From the NCBI GenBank assembly GCA_963974475.1, contig CAXBCR010000009.1, positions 1 to 64,000 of the forward strand: a stretch of DNA of 64,000 bases, in the 5' to 3' direction. The DNA comes from CAJXZP01 sp963974475. GTDB lineage: Bacteria > Bacteroidota > Bacteroidia > Flavobacteriales_G > Salibacteraceae. This document shows positions 46,425 through 53,925 of this stretch, piece after piece (position 1 is the first letter of the stretch; every line of letters begins with the position of its first letter). The position numbers and the translations under genes were made by a program. The notes under the pieces are model-generated. The model had not been told where the DNA came from. It saw only the letters and a list, made by a program, of their open reading frames with translations, and ran no database searches.

Positions 46425-47771
46425 TCAGCCTACTAAAACTCGAATCAATTCTTGAATAGAAACAGATGTCTGCTCACCTGATTCCATATTTTTTAATTTT
46501 ATTGTATTCGATGTAATTTCTTGATCTCCAACCATAGCCACAAACGAAATTTGCTTGTCATTGGCATACTTCATTTGCTTTTTCATTTTAGCCGAATCTG
46601 GATATATTTCTGCATTAATCCCTGCTTCCCTGATTTCTTTCAGCAAGCCCATGCAATGTGCCGCTTCCGTGTCCCCGAAATTCACAAACATCAACTCAGT
46701 AGAGTTAGCGGTGTGTTTTGGAAACAAGTCTTTATCCAACATCAAATCATATATTCTATCTGCACCAAATGAAACACCAACTCCGCTCATATCTTTCAAT
46801 CCAAAAACGCCTGTGAGGTCATCATAGCGTCCACCGCCACAAATACTTGAATTGAAGTCATTGTGAGTCACCTCAAAAATGGCTCCGGTGTAGTAATCTA
46901 AACCACGCGCCAATGTGAAATCTGGAATTGCATTATTCACTCCTAGGGCTTGGGTGGCATCTAGCATAAAAGCTAATTCATCAATTCCTTTTTGGCCAAT
47001 TTCCGAGCCCGCTAAAATTTTTCGCATTTCACCCAATTCGGTTTTACCTTGCAAGGCCAATACGGCAGAAATTTTCGCTAAAGCATTTTCCGGAATCCCA
47101 TTTTCTCGAAGCTCCTTCTCTACTCCTTCAATTCCAATTTTGTCTAATTTATCTATCGCAACGGTAATGGTTCCAAAGTTTTCGGTTTGGTCTGCTACCT
47201 CAGCTAAACCCGCTAGAATTTTTCTATTATTAATACGGATGGTCACATCTGCTAATCCCAATTTTGCAAACCCAGAGTTAACCAATTGAATTAACTCTAC
47301 CTCATTCAACAAGGAGGTACTTCCAATTACATCCACGTCACATTGATAGAACTCACGATATCGCCCTTTTTGTGGACGGTCGGCTCGCCAAACCGGTTGA
47401 ATTTGAAACCGCTTAAACGGAAATACCAGTTCATTTCTATGCTGAACCACAAACCGGGCAAAAGGTACAGTTAAGTCATAACGTAAAGCATCTTCACTCA
47501 ATACCGAAAGCGGAGTAGCAGAATTGGTTGTCAATTTATCAATTCCACGTTGTAACTTCTCTCCTCGTGCCATGATTTTAAAAATCAAACGGTCACCCTC
47601 TTCTCCATACTTTCCGGTCAGTGTTTCCAACTTCTCCATAGCTGGAGTTTCTATAGGTTGAAAACCAAAAGTTTGAAAAACCGATTTTAAGGTATCGAAA
47701 ATAAAATTACGACCCCGCATTTGGTCTGGTCCGAAATCACGTGTACCCTTTGGAATTGCTGCTTTTGCCAT
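46425..47771 (-). CDS. hisS: Histidyl-tRNA synthetase
   Basis: The protein has 448 residues. The start MAKAAIPKGTRDF is typical, with motif 1 following, motif 2 with QPVWRADRPQKGRYREF (near 122) and the histidine-binding loops RGLDYYTG (near 292) and CGGGRYDDL (near 312). The C-terminal anticodon-binding domain begins near 345. It charges tRNA-His in the cytoplasm. The histidine-degrading hutH gene immediately downstream places a user and a degrader of histidine side by side. Confidence 0.96.
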   Translation of the reverse strand: MAKAAIPKGTRDFGPDQMRGRNFIFDTLKSVFQTFGFQPIETPAMEKLETLTGKYGEEGDRLIFKIMARGEKLQRGIDKLTTNSATPLSVLSEDALRYDLTVPFARFVVQHRNELVFPFKRFQIQPVWRADRPQKGRYREFYQCDVDVIGSTSLLNEVELIQLVNSGFAKLGLADVTIRINNRKILAGLAEVADQTENFGTITVAIDKLDKIGIEGVEKELRENGIPENALAKISAVLALQGKTELGEMRKILAGSEIGQKGIDELAFMLDATQALGVNNAIPDFTLARGLDYYTGAIFEVTHNDFNSSICGGGRYDDLTGVFGLKDMSGVGVSFGADRIYDLMLDKDLFPKHTANSTELMFVNFGDTEAAHCMGLLKEIREAGINAEIYPDSAKMKKQMKYANDKQISFVAMVGDQEITSNTIKLKNMESGEQTSVSIQELIRVLVG

Positions 47772-47831
47772 CTATTCAAATTTGGCTGCAAATATCGCTA
47801 TTTTGTAGGGATGAAAAGCTGATTTTTGGTC

Positions 47832-47867
47832 AAAAAAAATCCCCGAATAAATTCGAGGAGTTTTTTT
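47832..47867 (-). terminator. Terminator between the 61-residue gene and hisS
   Basis: On the minus strand TCCTCGAA pairs with TTCGGGGA (one G-T pair), followed by T8. It overlaps the stop codon of the small upstream gene and lies before hisS, so the small gene has its own end. Confidence 0.8.
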
Positions 47868-48051
47868 AATTTAAGATTGATTCTTGTTGCCCTAAACTTT
47901 CATAACATTGAAAAGTTACCGCTTTAGAATATGCCATAATATTGGCAATAGTTTGTTTTTTTGGCTTTAAATCATCCATCATCAAGGCTTCAAATACCTC
48001 GAGGTTTGCTAATTCGTGACCATAAAATTCTTCGTGTACAGGTTTCTCCAT
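47866..48051 (-). CDS. Small protein of unknown function
   Basis: The protein has 61 residues and no hydrophobic segment, so it is soluble. It is acidic at its N-terminus (MEKPVHEEFYGHELANLEVF) with a compact helical pattern. I do not recognise a family. The reasons to call it real are a normal composition, an ATG start, and a dedicated terminator overlapping its stop codon. It sits between the sigma factor and hisS on the same strand, 254 bases downstream of the sigma gene. Confidence 0.6.
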   Translation of the reverse strand: MEKPVHEEFYGHELANLEVFEALMMDDLKPKKQTIANIMAYSKAVTFQCYESLGQQESILN

Positions 48052-48252
48052 ATATTGATTTAGTATTAAACATGCCCTTGTAACGGTTTCAATTAAGGTT
48101 TATTGCCAAAATGAAATTATTTATTTACGGATTCCATTTAATGAAAAAGATTTCAATTTCTAATTGTTGGCTATTAGCAATTTAAACCAAAAAAAAGCCA
48201 ATACTGGTTCTCATTCCAAAAGGGTAGCAGCGAATTAATCCCCAAAAAAAAA

Positions 48253-48278
48253 GCTACCCTTTACAGTGTAGCCATTTT
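48253..48278 (-). terminator. Weak terminator after the sigma factor gene
   Basis: A five-base GC stem (GCTAC/GTAGC) with long A/T flanks and a T9 run on the minus strand, 25 bases after the stop codon. Confidence 0.6.
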
Positions 48279-48304
48279 TTCCTAAACGTTATGTGTGATG
48301 TAAG

Positions 48305-48889
48305 TTATACTTGTAAATTTATTCCCTTTTCATCCACCAACTTACGCAGATTCATTAATGCATACCGCATTCTACCAAGCGCTGTGTTGATACTCACATT
48401 AGTTTCTGTAGCAATTTCTTTAAAACTCATTTCGTAATACATGCGCATTTTTAATACTTCCAATTGGTCGGCTGGCAAGAACTCAATCAACTCCTTAACC
48501 GTGGATAGCGAATTTTTAAATGCCATTTTATCTTCGGCATTATCCTCTTCGTCAGGTATAATATCGAAAATATCAAAATCTTTGGTTCCAGCCGTAGTCC
48601 GCATTTTCTTGGCTTGTCTGAAATAATCAATCACCAAGTTGTGCGAAATTCGCATCACCCAAGGTAAAAACTTACCCTCTTCGTTATACTTTCCCTTGCG
48701 AAGTGTATTTATTACTTTAATAAAGACATCCTGAAAAATATCTTCGGCTAATTGAGTATCACGCACTTTAGAACGGATATATCCTAATACCCTTTCTTGG
48801 TGACGTTCAATTAGAATTTGAAGGGAATACTCGTGCCCGTTTAAATACTTGCTAACTAATTCTTGATCAGTGATTTTTTCACATACCAT
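48305..48889 (-). CDS. ECF-like RNA polymerase sigma factor
   Basis: The protein has 194 residues. Region 2 has DIFQDVFIKVINTL (-10 recognition helix and core binding, near 49-62) and region 4 has EVLKMRMYYEMSFKEIA and SINTALGRMRYAL (helix-turn-helix, near 145-180). There is no region 1.1 or 3, so it belongs to the group 4/ECF class. No anti-sigma factor with a membrane anchor is next to it, so its signal is unknown. A constitutive role, as for some Bacteroidota sigma factors of this size, is an alternative. Confidence 0.9.
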   Translation of the reverse strand: MVCEKITDQELVSKYLNGHEYSLQILIERHQERVLGYIRSKVRDTQLAEDIFQDVFIKVINTLRKGKYNEEGKFLPWVMRISHNLVIDYFRQAKKMRTTAGTKDFDIFDIIPDEEDNAEDKMAFKNSLSTVKELIEFLPADQLEVLKMRMYYEMSFKEIATETNVSINTALGRMRYALMNLRKLVDEKGINLQV

Positions 48890-49209
48890 AATATCTACGT
48901 TTAGTTGTTCCTAAAATGTTGAAGTGTAGATATTATCCTATAGGCAATTTTGTTAAAAATTATAAATATGTGAAACTTGAGACCGCTAAAATGTAAATAA
49001 ATTTCTATTGTACCAAATTAAATTCTTCGTTTTTTGTTAAATTGATTTTTTACCATAAACCACAACTACAGCAAGTCACTACAATACAACACTTTACAAC
49101 AACACCTGAAAACACCATTTAATTTGTAAATAAAATTAGCAAAGTCTTTCTTGCATTCAATCCTGTTATTGTTTGGAGCGTCTTATTTTTGACGGCAATT
49201 ATAAATTTC
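48890..49209. other. Divergent intergenic region between sigma factor and uvrA genes
   Basis: This 320-base region is AT-rich and holds promoters for both genes. A TATTTTTG element at 49184-49191 fits uvrA (18 bases before its ATG). Nothing else, including SOS-type boxes, can be supported by eye. Confidence 0.45.
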
Positions 49210-52026
49210 ATGGCAAAAAAGAAGCAAATTTCGAATTTACGTAATAGTCACATCTCAATTAAGGGTGCACGAATGCACAACTTAAAAAATGTGAACGTTA
49301 AAATTCCAAGAAATAAATTTGTGGTGATTACCGGTTTATCTGGCTCCGGAAAATCTTCTTTGGCGTTTGATACCTTATATGCCGAAGGACAACGTAGATA
49401 TGTTGAAAGTCTATCTTCTTATGCACGCCAATTTTTGGGCAAAATAGATAAACCTGAAGTGGACGATATTGAAGGAATTTCGCCCGCTATTGCTATTCAA
49501 CAAAAAGTAAACACACGTAACCCACGCTCTACAGTAGGTACCACTACCGAAATTTATGACTATCTAAAACTACTCTTTGCACGGATTGGTAAAACCTACT
49601 CCCCTATTTCAGGGAATGAAGTAAAACGTCATAAAGTAAGCGATGTAGTAGATTATATTTTAGCTCTTGAGCCAAAAACCCGTTTAATGATTACCGCTCC
49701 TTTGGTTGTACAAAACCGAAAAGTGGAAGAGCAATTATCTGTACTAAAACAGCAAGGGTTTGACCGATTGGTTTCTGATTTTGAAGTTAAGGATATTACC
49801 GAATGGCTAAAAACGCCCAATCAAGACTTGAAGAATGTTTCTATTTTAATAGATAGAATCAGTGTAAATCCGGAGGATGAAGAATTAACAAACCGTTTAT
49901 CCGATTCGGTGCAGACCTCTTTTTATGAAGGTCATGGTGCTTGTAATCTTATGATTAACAGCTCTACGGGTTGGGAAGTTGTTCCTTTTAATAATGCGTA
50001 CGAATTGGATGGAATCACCTTTGAAGAACCATCGGTGCATTTCTTTTCCTTCAACAATCCGGTGGGAGCATGCAAAACCTGCGAGGGTTTTGGTAGCGTG
50101 ATAGGAATAGACCCAAATCTAGTTATCCCCAATAAAAGTTTATCGGTATTTGATGAAGCAATCGTATGCTGGAAAGGCGAGAAAATGAGCTGGTGGAAAG
50201 ACCAATTAATTATGGCATCTCCCCAATTTGACTTTCCCATTCACCGCGCAATAAATCAACTCACCAAAAAGGAATACAACCTACTTTGGACGGGAAACAA
50301 ACATTTTCAAGGAATCAATGCTTTCTTTAAAGAGGTAGAATCTCAAAGCTATAAAATTCAATACCGTGTAATGCTATCTCGTTACCGTGGCAAAACGCTT
50401 TGCCCGGATTGCAACGGAACGCGCTTACGGAAAGATGCATCCTACGTGCAGGTGGCCGGTAAAACCATTCAAGAATTAATGCTCACTCCGGTAAAACATT
50501 TAGCTCCGTGGACAAATGCATTATCTTCCAAATTATCAGAATATGACCGAACGGTATCTAAGCGAATCCTTACCGAAATAAACAATCGGCTTCATTACTT
50601 AGGAGATGTAGGTTTAGATTATTTGGATTTAAACCGATTATCCAATACCCTTTCGGGTGGCGAATCTCAACGCATCAACTTATCTACAATGCTGGGCAGT
50701 AGTTTAGTGGGTTCAATGTATATTTTGGATGAGCCTAGTATTGGTTTACACCCACGGGATACCCAACGATTAATCAAAGTTTTAAAATCATTACGCGACA
50801 TCGGAAATACCGTAATCGTGGTGGAGCATGATGAAGAAATTATGCAACAAGCCGATGAAATTATTGATTTAGGTCCGGAGGCAGGAACGCACGGAGGAGA
50901 ATTAGTTTATCAAGGTACGCTTGCCGATATGAACAAGGACACCCCAAGTTTGACTGCTAAGTATTTATTGGGAGATTTAAATATTCCAGTTCCCACTTCC
51001 CGTAGGAAATGGAAATATTCTATTGATATGACCGCGGTACATCAAAATAACTTAAAGAATATTGATGTTAAAATTCCGCTCGAAATTATGACGGTAATTA
51101 CCGGAGTATCGGGCTCAGGAAAATCTTCTTTAATTCGAGATGTGTTTTACCCAAATTTGCAAAAATTTCTAAGTGGACATGAATATGTATCGGGTAATTT
51201 TGGTTCTTATGCAGGCGATATTCGTAGAATAGAAGCGGTGGAATTTGTGGACCAAAACCCAATTGGGAAATCATCTCGTTCAAACCCGGTGACTTATGTC
51301 AAAGCCTATGACGATATCCGCACCTTATTTTCTAGCCAAAAACTAGCCAAAGTTAGAGGCTACAAACCTTCCTATTTCTCATTTAATGTGGAAGGCGGAA
51401 GATGTGAAAATTGCAAAGGAGATGGGAATATTGTCGTAGAAATGCAGTTTATGGCCGATGTCCATTTAGTATGTGATGAATGCCATGGGCACCGATTTAC
51501 GGGAGAAGTGTTAGAGGTGAAATACCGAGAAAAAAACATTTCTGATATTTTAAATCTCACCGTTGACCAAGCCATGCTATTTTTTGCTGAAGATAAAACC
51601 GGCCCGGCCAAAAAAGTGCTAAATAAAATAAAACCATTACAAGATGTGGGTTTAGGATATGTTCAGTTAGGACAAGCGTCCAATACCTTAAGTGGTGGTG
51701 AAGCACAAAGAATAAAATTAGCATCGTTTCTATCCAAAGGGAAAAACGCTAAAAAAACCATGTTCATATTTGATGAACCTACTACTGGTTTGCATTTTCA
51801 TGATATTCATAAACTATTAAAAGCCTTTAATGCTTTATTGGACCAAGGCCATTCATTAGTCATTGTAGAACACAATGCCGATATCATAAAAACCGCAGAT
51901 TGGGTAATTGACCTCGGACCTGAAGGTGGTGAAGAAGGCGGTCAAATCGTATTTGAAGGAACTCCAGAAGATTTAGCAAAATGTAAAAAAAGCTATACGG
52001 GCACCTATTTGAAAGGTAAAGTTTGA
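49210..52026 (+). CDS. uvrA: Excinuclease ABC subunit A
   Basis: The frame opens at a TTG at 49189, but the ATG at 49210 gives MAKKKQISNL and is preferred; the protein has 938 residues. It has two ABC modules. Walker A 1 is GLSGSGKSS (near 37) and Walker A 2 is GVSGSGKSS (near 630). The signature motifs LSGGESQRI and LSGGEAQRI and the zinc-binding pairs (CKTCEGFG ... CPDCNG, and CENCKGDGN ... CDECHG) are present. It scans DNA for bulky damage and loads UvrB. uvrB and uvrC are not adjacent. Confidence 0.97.
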   Translation: MAKKKQISNLRNSHISIKGARMHNLKNVNVKIPRNKFVVITGLSGSGKSSLAFDTLYAEGQRRYVESLSSYARQFLGKIDKPEVDDIEGISPAIAIQQKVNTRNPRSTVGTTTEIYDYLKLLFARIGKTYSPISGNEVKRHKVSDVVDYILALEPKTRLMITAPLVVQNRKVEEQLSVLKQQGFDRLVSDFEVKDITEWLKTPNQDLKNVSILIDRISVNPEDEELTNRLSDSVQTSFYEGHGACNLMINSSTGWEVVPFNNAYELDGITFEEPSVHFFSFNNPVGACKTCEGFGSVIGIDPNLVIPNKSLSVFDEAIVCWKGEKMSWWKDQLIMASPQFDFPIHRAINQLTKKEYNLLWTGNKHFQGINAFFKEVESQSYKIQYRVMLSRYRGKTLCPDCNGTRLRKDASYVQVAGKTIQELMLTPVKHLAPWTNALSSKLSEYDRTVSKRILTEINNRLHYLGDVGLDYLDLNRLSNTLSGGESQRINLSTMLGSSLVGSMYILDEPSIGLHPRDTQRLIKVLKSLRDIGNTVIVVEHDEEIMQQADEIIDLGPEAGTHGGELVYQGTLADMNKDTPSLTAKYLLGDLNIPVPTSRRKWKYSIDMTAVHQNNLKNIDVKIPLEIMTVITGVSGSGKSSLIRDVFYPNLQKFLSGHEYVSGNFGSYAGDIRRIEAVEFVDQNPIGKSSRSNPVTYVKAYDDIRTLFSSQKLAKVRGYKPSYFSFNVEGGRCENCKGDGNIVVEMQFMADVHLVCDECHGHRFTGEVLEVKYREKNISDILNLTVDQAMLFFAEDKTGPAKKVLNKIKPLQDVGLGYVQLGQASNTLSGGEAQRIKLASFLSKGKNAKKTMFIFDEPTTGLHFHDIHKLLKAFNALLDQGHSLVIVEHNADIIKTADWVIDLGPEGGEEGGQIVFEGTPEDLAKCKKSYTGTYLKGKV

Positions 52027-52036
52027 TAGAAAAAAC

Positions 52037-52069
52037 TTGAACCTACGCACAATAAAAATCATAGATTTG
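52037..52069 (+). promoter_or_regulatory. Putative promoter of the DUF2807 gene (TTG / TAGATTTG)
   Basis: TTG at 52037-52039 and TAGATTTG at 52062-52069 have the spacing expected for the -33 and -7 elements, and the ATG follows 17 bases later. This is the best-matching promoter pair in the window. Confidence 0.6.
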
Positions 52070-52086
52070 CCGATTGATAGGTTTCA

Positions 52087-52800
52087 ATGAAAAAACTAAT
52101 ATGCATAGCGGTTTCTTTAGTGATAGGAAGTAGTTTTTATTCCTGTACTAAAAAGAAATGTTTGGATGGAGATGGTTATCCCAGAATGGTAACTAGAACC
52201 CTTTCCGAATTTAAGGCCGTAAATGTCAAACTTTCTGCGGTGGTGGAACTAGTAAGCGATACCGCTCCATCGGTAGAGCTAGTGGTGGAAGAAAATGTAG
52301 AACCGCACATTGTTACCACGGTTGTTAATGAAACACTCGATATTTCTTTAGGGTTTTGCTTTAGCAGCCATGCAGATATAAAAATCCGTGTTCATTATGA
52401 CACCCTCAATACGATTATTACTAGCGGGCCTGGAGATGTGTTTTCCAAAACTATTATGAGGCAGAACGACCTGAACTTAATCGTTAATTCAAGCGGTGAT
52501 ATTAATCTTACTACCAATTTAAGAAACTTAAATTCAACAATTAAAGGTACAGGAGCCATCGCTATTAATGGTCAAGTAAAAACCCACATTATTAATCACG
52601 CCAATTCCGGAACGGTTAACACCTATCAATCTGTTACCGATTCTGCCATTGTGAACAGCACCGGAAATGGCAACTGCTATCTACGCGTTTTTAATAGTTT
52701 AACCACCAATTTAAGCAGCAATGGTTCGGTATTTTACAAAGGGCATCCTAAAATTACCGAGAATATTACCGGAAAGGGAAAGTTGGTGGATGCGAATTAA
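52087..52800 (+). CDS. DUF2807 (GIN domain) lipoprotein
   Basis: The protein has 237 residues. It is a predicted lipoprotein with a lipobox near residue 20 (SSFYSC). Residues 30-235 look like the DUF2807 right-handed beta-helix: a pattern of V/I-x-x-S/N-x-x-G-x-x and the N-terminal R-x-L-x-x-F-x-x-V segment. It is exported and faces the periplasm or outer membrane. The family has no known function, and adhesin-like or envelope roles are guesses. It has its own promoter-like pair and is followed by the odd intergenic stretch. Confidence 0.85.
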   Translation: MKKLICIAVSLVIGSSFYSCTKKKCLDGDGYPRMVTRTLSEFKAVNVKLSAVVELVSDTAPSVELVVEENVEPHIVTTVVNETLDISLGFCFSSHADIKIRVHYDTLNTIITSGPGDVFSKTIMRQNDLNLIVNSSGDINLTTNLRNLNSTIKGTGAIAINGQVKTHIINHANSGTVNTYQSVTDSAIVNSTGNGNCYLRVFNSLTTNLSSNGSVFYKGHPKITENITGKGKLVDAN

Positions 52801-52859
52801 GTAACTTTTTCACCGCAATACATGAGAATACCTTAACCAGACTTTTTAAAAAGCCATCC

Positions 52860-53006
52860 TTAAAATGAAGTTCCTAGCGTAATCCCTCCGTATTGATGCA
52901 CCACACCTGACGCTATATCGGCTGTATTCATTTGTACCATACATTTTAAAAACTCATCTTCATAGTATAGGTTGACCCGGGTATGTACATGTAATTGCTG
53001 TAGCAT
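52860..53006 (-). pseudogene. Possible 3' remnant of an outer-membrane-protein gene
   Basis: A 48-codon minus-strand frame ends in YGGITLGTSF, with a C-terminal Phe like that of barrel proteins, and includes RVNLYYEDEFLKCMVQMN. The frame starts at an internal ATG and is cut upstream by a TGA. It could be the last part of a decayed gene, or a chance frame; I cannot choose by eye. Confidence 0.3.
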
Positions 53007-53115
53007 AGAATTTCATAGGCATTGTTTTTCTTCAAAAACAAAACTACCTACTACTTGTTTAGTTAATTGTCGTTTACATTACGTCCAATTATCAATTAGG
53101 AAAACTATAACAGAT

Positions 53116-53159
53116 TACGAATCTTTAGAAAATCAAATTAGATTTTCTAAAGATTCGTA
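53116..53159. repeat. Perfect 19-bp inverted repeat with a 6-base loop
   Basis: The left arm TACGAATCTTTAGAAAATC (53116-53134) is the exact reverse complement of the right arm GATTTTCTAAAGATTCGTA (53141-53159); the loop is AAATTA. An 8-base T-run begins 10 bases beyond the right arm on the plus strand, so it could be a terminator for the upstream DUF2807 transcript, but the T-run is not directly adjacent. A small mobile element end or a protein-binding site is equally possible. Confidence 0.75.
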
Positions 53160-53211
53160 GCTAAACTTATTTTTTTTATCGGGCTGAATTTAGGATTGCT
53201 TTCGAGCTTTA

Positions 53212-53748
53212 TTACCCTTTTTTCATCAATTCTTGATAGTCTACAAAACTTTTCTCAATAATCTTCATGGCTTCTTCCCTGCCCAAAAAGTCCTCAATCT
53301 TCACTTCTTTGTCTTCCAATTTCTTATAATCTTCAAAGAAAGCTCTCAACTCGCGCGTAAAATGTTTGGGTAAATCGCTTATGTCATTCATGTGATTCAC
53401 ACTCATATCATTAGCAGCAACAGCAATAATTTTATCATCGGCCTCACCGTGATCCAACATTCGCATTACCCCAATCACTTTGGCATCTACCAAACACATC
53501 GGAACGATATCTATTTGCGATAAAACTAAAATATCCAATGGGTCACCATCATCACAATAAGATTTTGGAATAAATCCGTAATTAGCTGGGTAATAAACCG
53601 CTGAATACAATACTCTATCCAACATCAACATGCCTGAGTCTTTATCCAACTCATATTTTGCACGTGAGTTTTGGGGAATTTCAATCACACCAGTTACTAT
53701 TTCGGGAGCGTTTTTTCCTGCGCTTATGTCATGCCAAGGATTCATCAT
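53212..53748 (-). CDS. ppa: Inorganic pyrophosphatase
   Basis: The protein has 178 residues, a soluble family I enzyme. It opens with NPWHDISAG and carries ENYGFIPK-type residues as PANYGFIPKSYCDDGDPLDILVL (quoted in part: NYGFIPKSYCDDGDPLDIL) with the metal-binding Asp cluster. It hydrolyses diphosphate to phosphate and drives biosynthetic reactions. A promoter-like box overlaps its upstream region and the gene stands alone, convergent to DUF2807. Confidence 0.96.
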   Translation of the reverse strand: MMNPWHDISAGKNAPEIVTGVIEIPQNSRAKYELDKDSGMLMLDRVLYSAVYYPANYGFIPKSYCDDGDPLDILVLSQIDIVPMCLVDAKVIGVMRMLDHGEADDKIIAVAANDMSVNHMNDISDLPKHFTRELRAFFEDYKKLEDKEVKIEDFLGREEAMKIIEKSFVDYQELMKKG

Positions 53749-53767
53749 AATCTTAATTTTTATGCCG

Positions 53768-53775
53768 CAAATTTA
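53768..53775 (-). promoter_or_regulatory. Putative -7 element TAAATTTG for ppa
   Basis: It matches TAnnTTTG and lies 19 bases before the ATG. A TTTG at 53796-53793 on the minus strand could be the -33 element with a 17-base spacer. Confidence 0.5.
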
Positions 53776-53823
53776 GGAAATTTATTGGCGACCAAAGCCA
53801 CTCTTTCACATGAAAAAAACGAC

Positions 53824-53831
53824 TATATTTG
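53824..53831 (+). promoter_or_regulatory. Putative -7 element TATATTTG for the DEAD-box helicase gene
   Basis: It matches TAnnTTTG and lies 94 bases before the ATG. That implies a leader of about 90 bases, longer than for most genes here, which would suit post-transcriptional control, but no riboswitch fold is evident. Confidence 0.4.
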
Positions 53832-53925
53832 TCAATATATTAGCCACATTTCACCTATTATACGGACAGGTTATTCGTATCACTATTTGTTGTTCCTTTG
53901 CAACTTATTAGAATAACAAAAATTA

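Larger units (their letters stand above)
52801..53211. other. Intergenic stretch with a short coding remnant and a perfect palindrome
   Basis: 411 bases between convergent genes, more than the usual spacing here. It contains a 48-codon minus-strand frame (52860-53006) and a 19-bp perfect inverted repeat at 53116-53159, listed separately. No clear tRNA or transposase fragment is visible. Confidence 0.5.

Noticed and set aside
52972..53160. 62-codon plus-strand frame spanning the palindrome
   Set aside because: It runs through the palindrome and shows no protein-like pattern; the minus-strand remnant is the better, though weak, reading.
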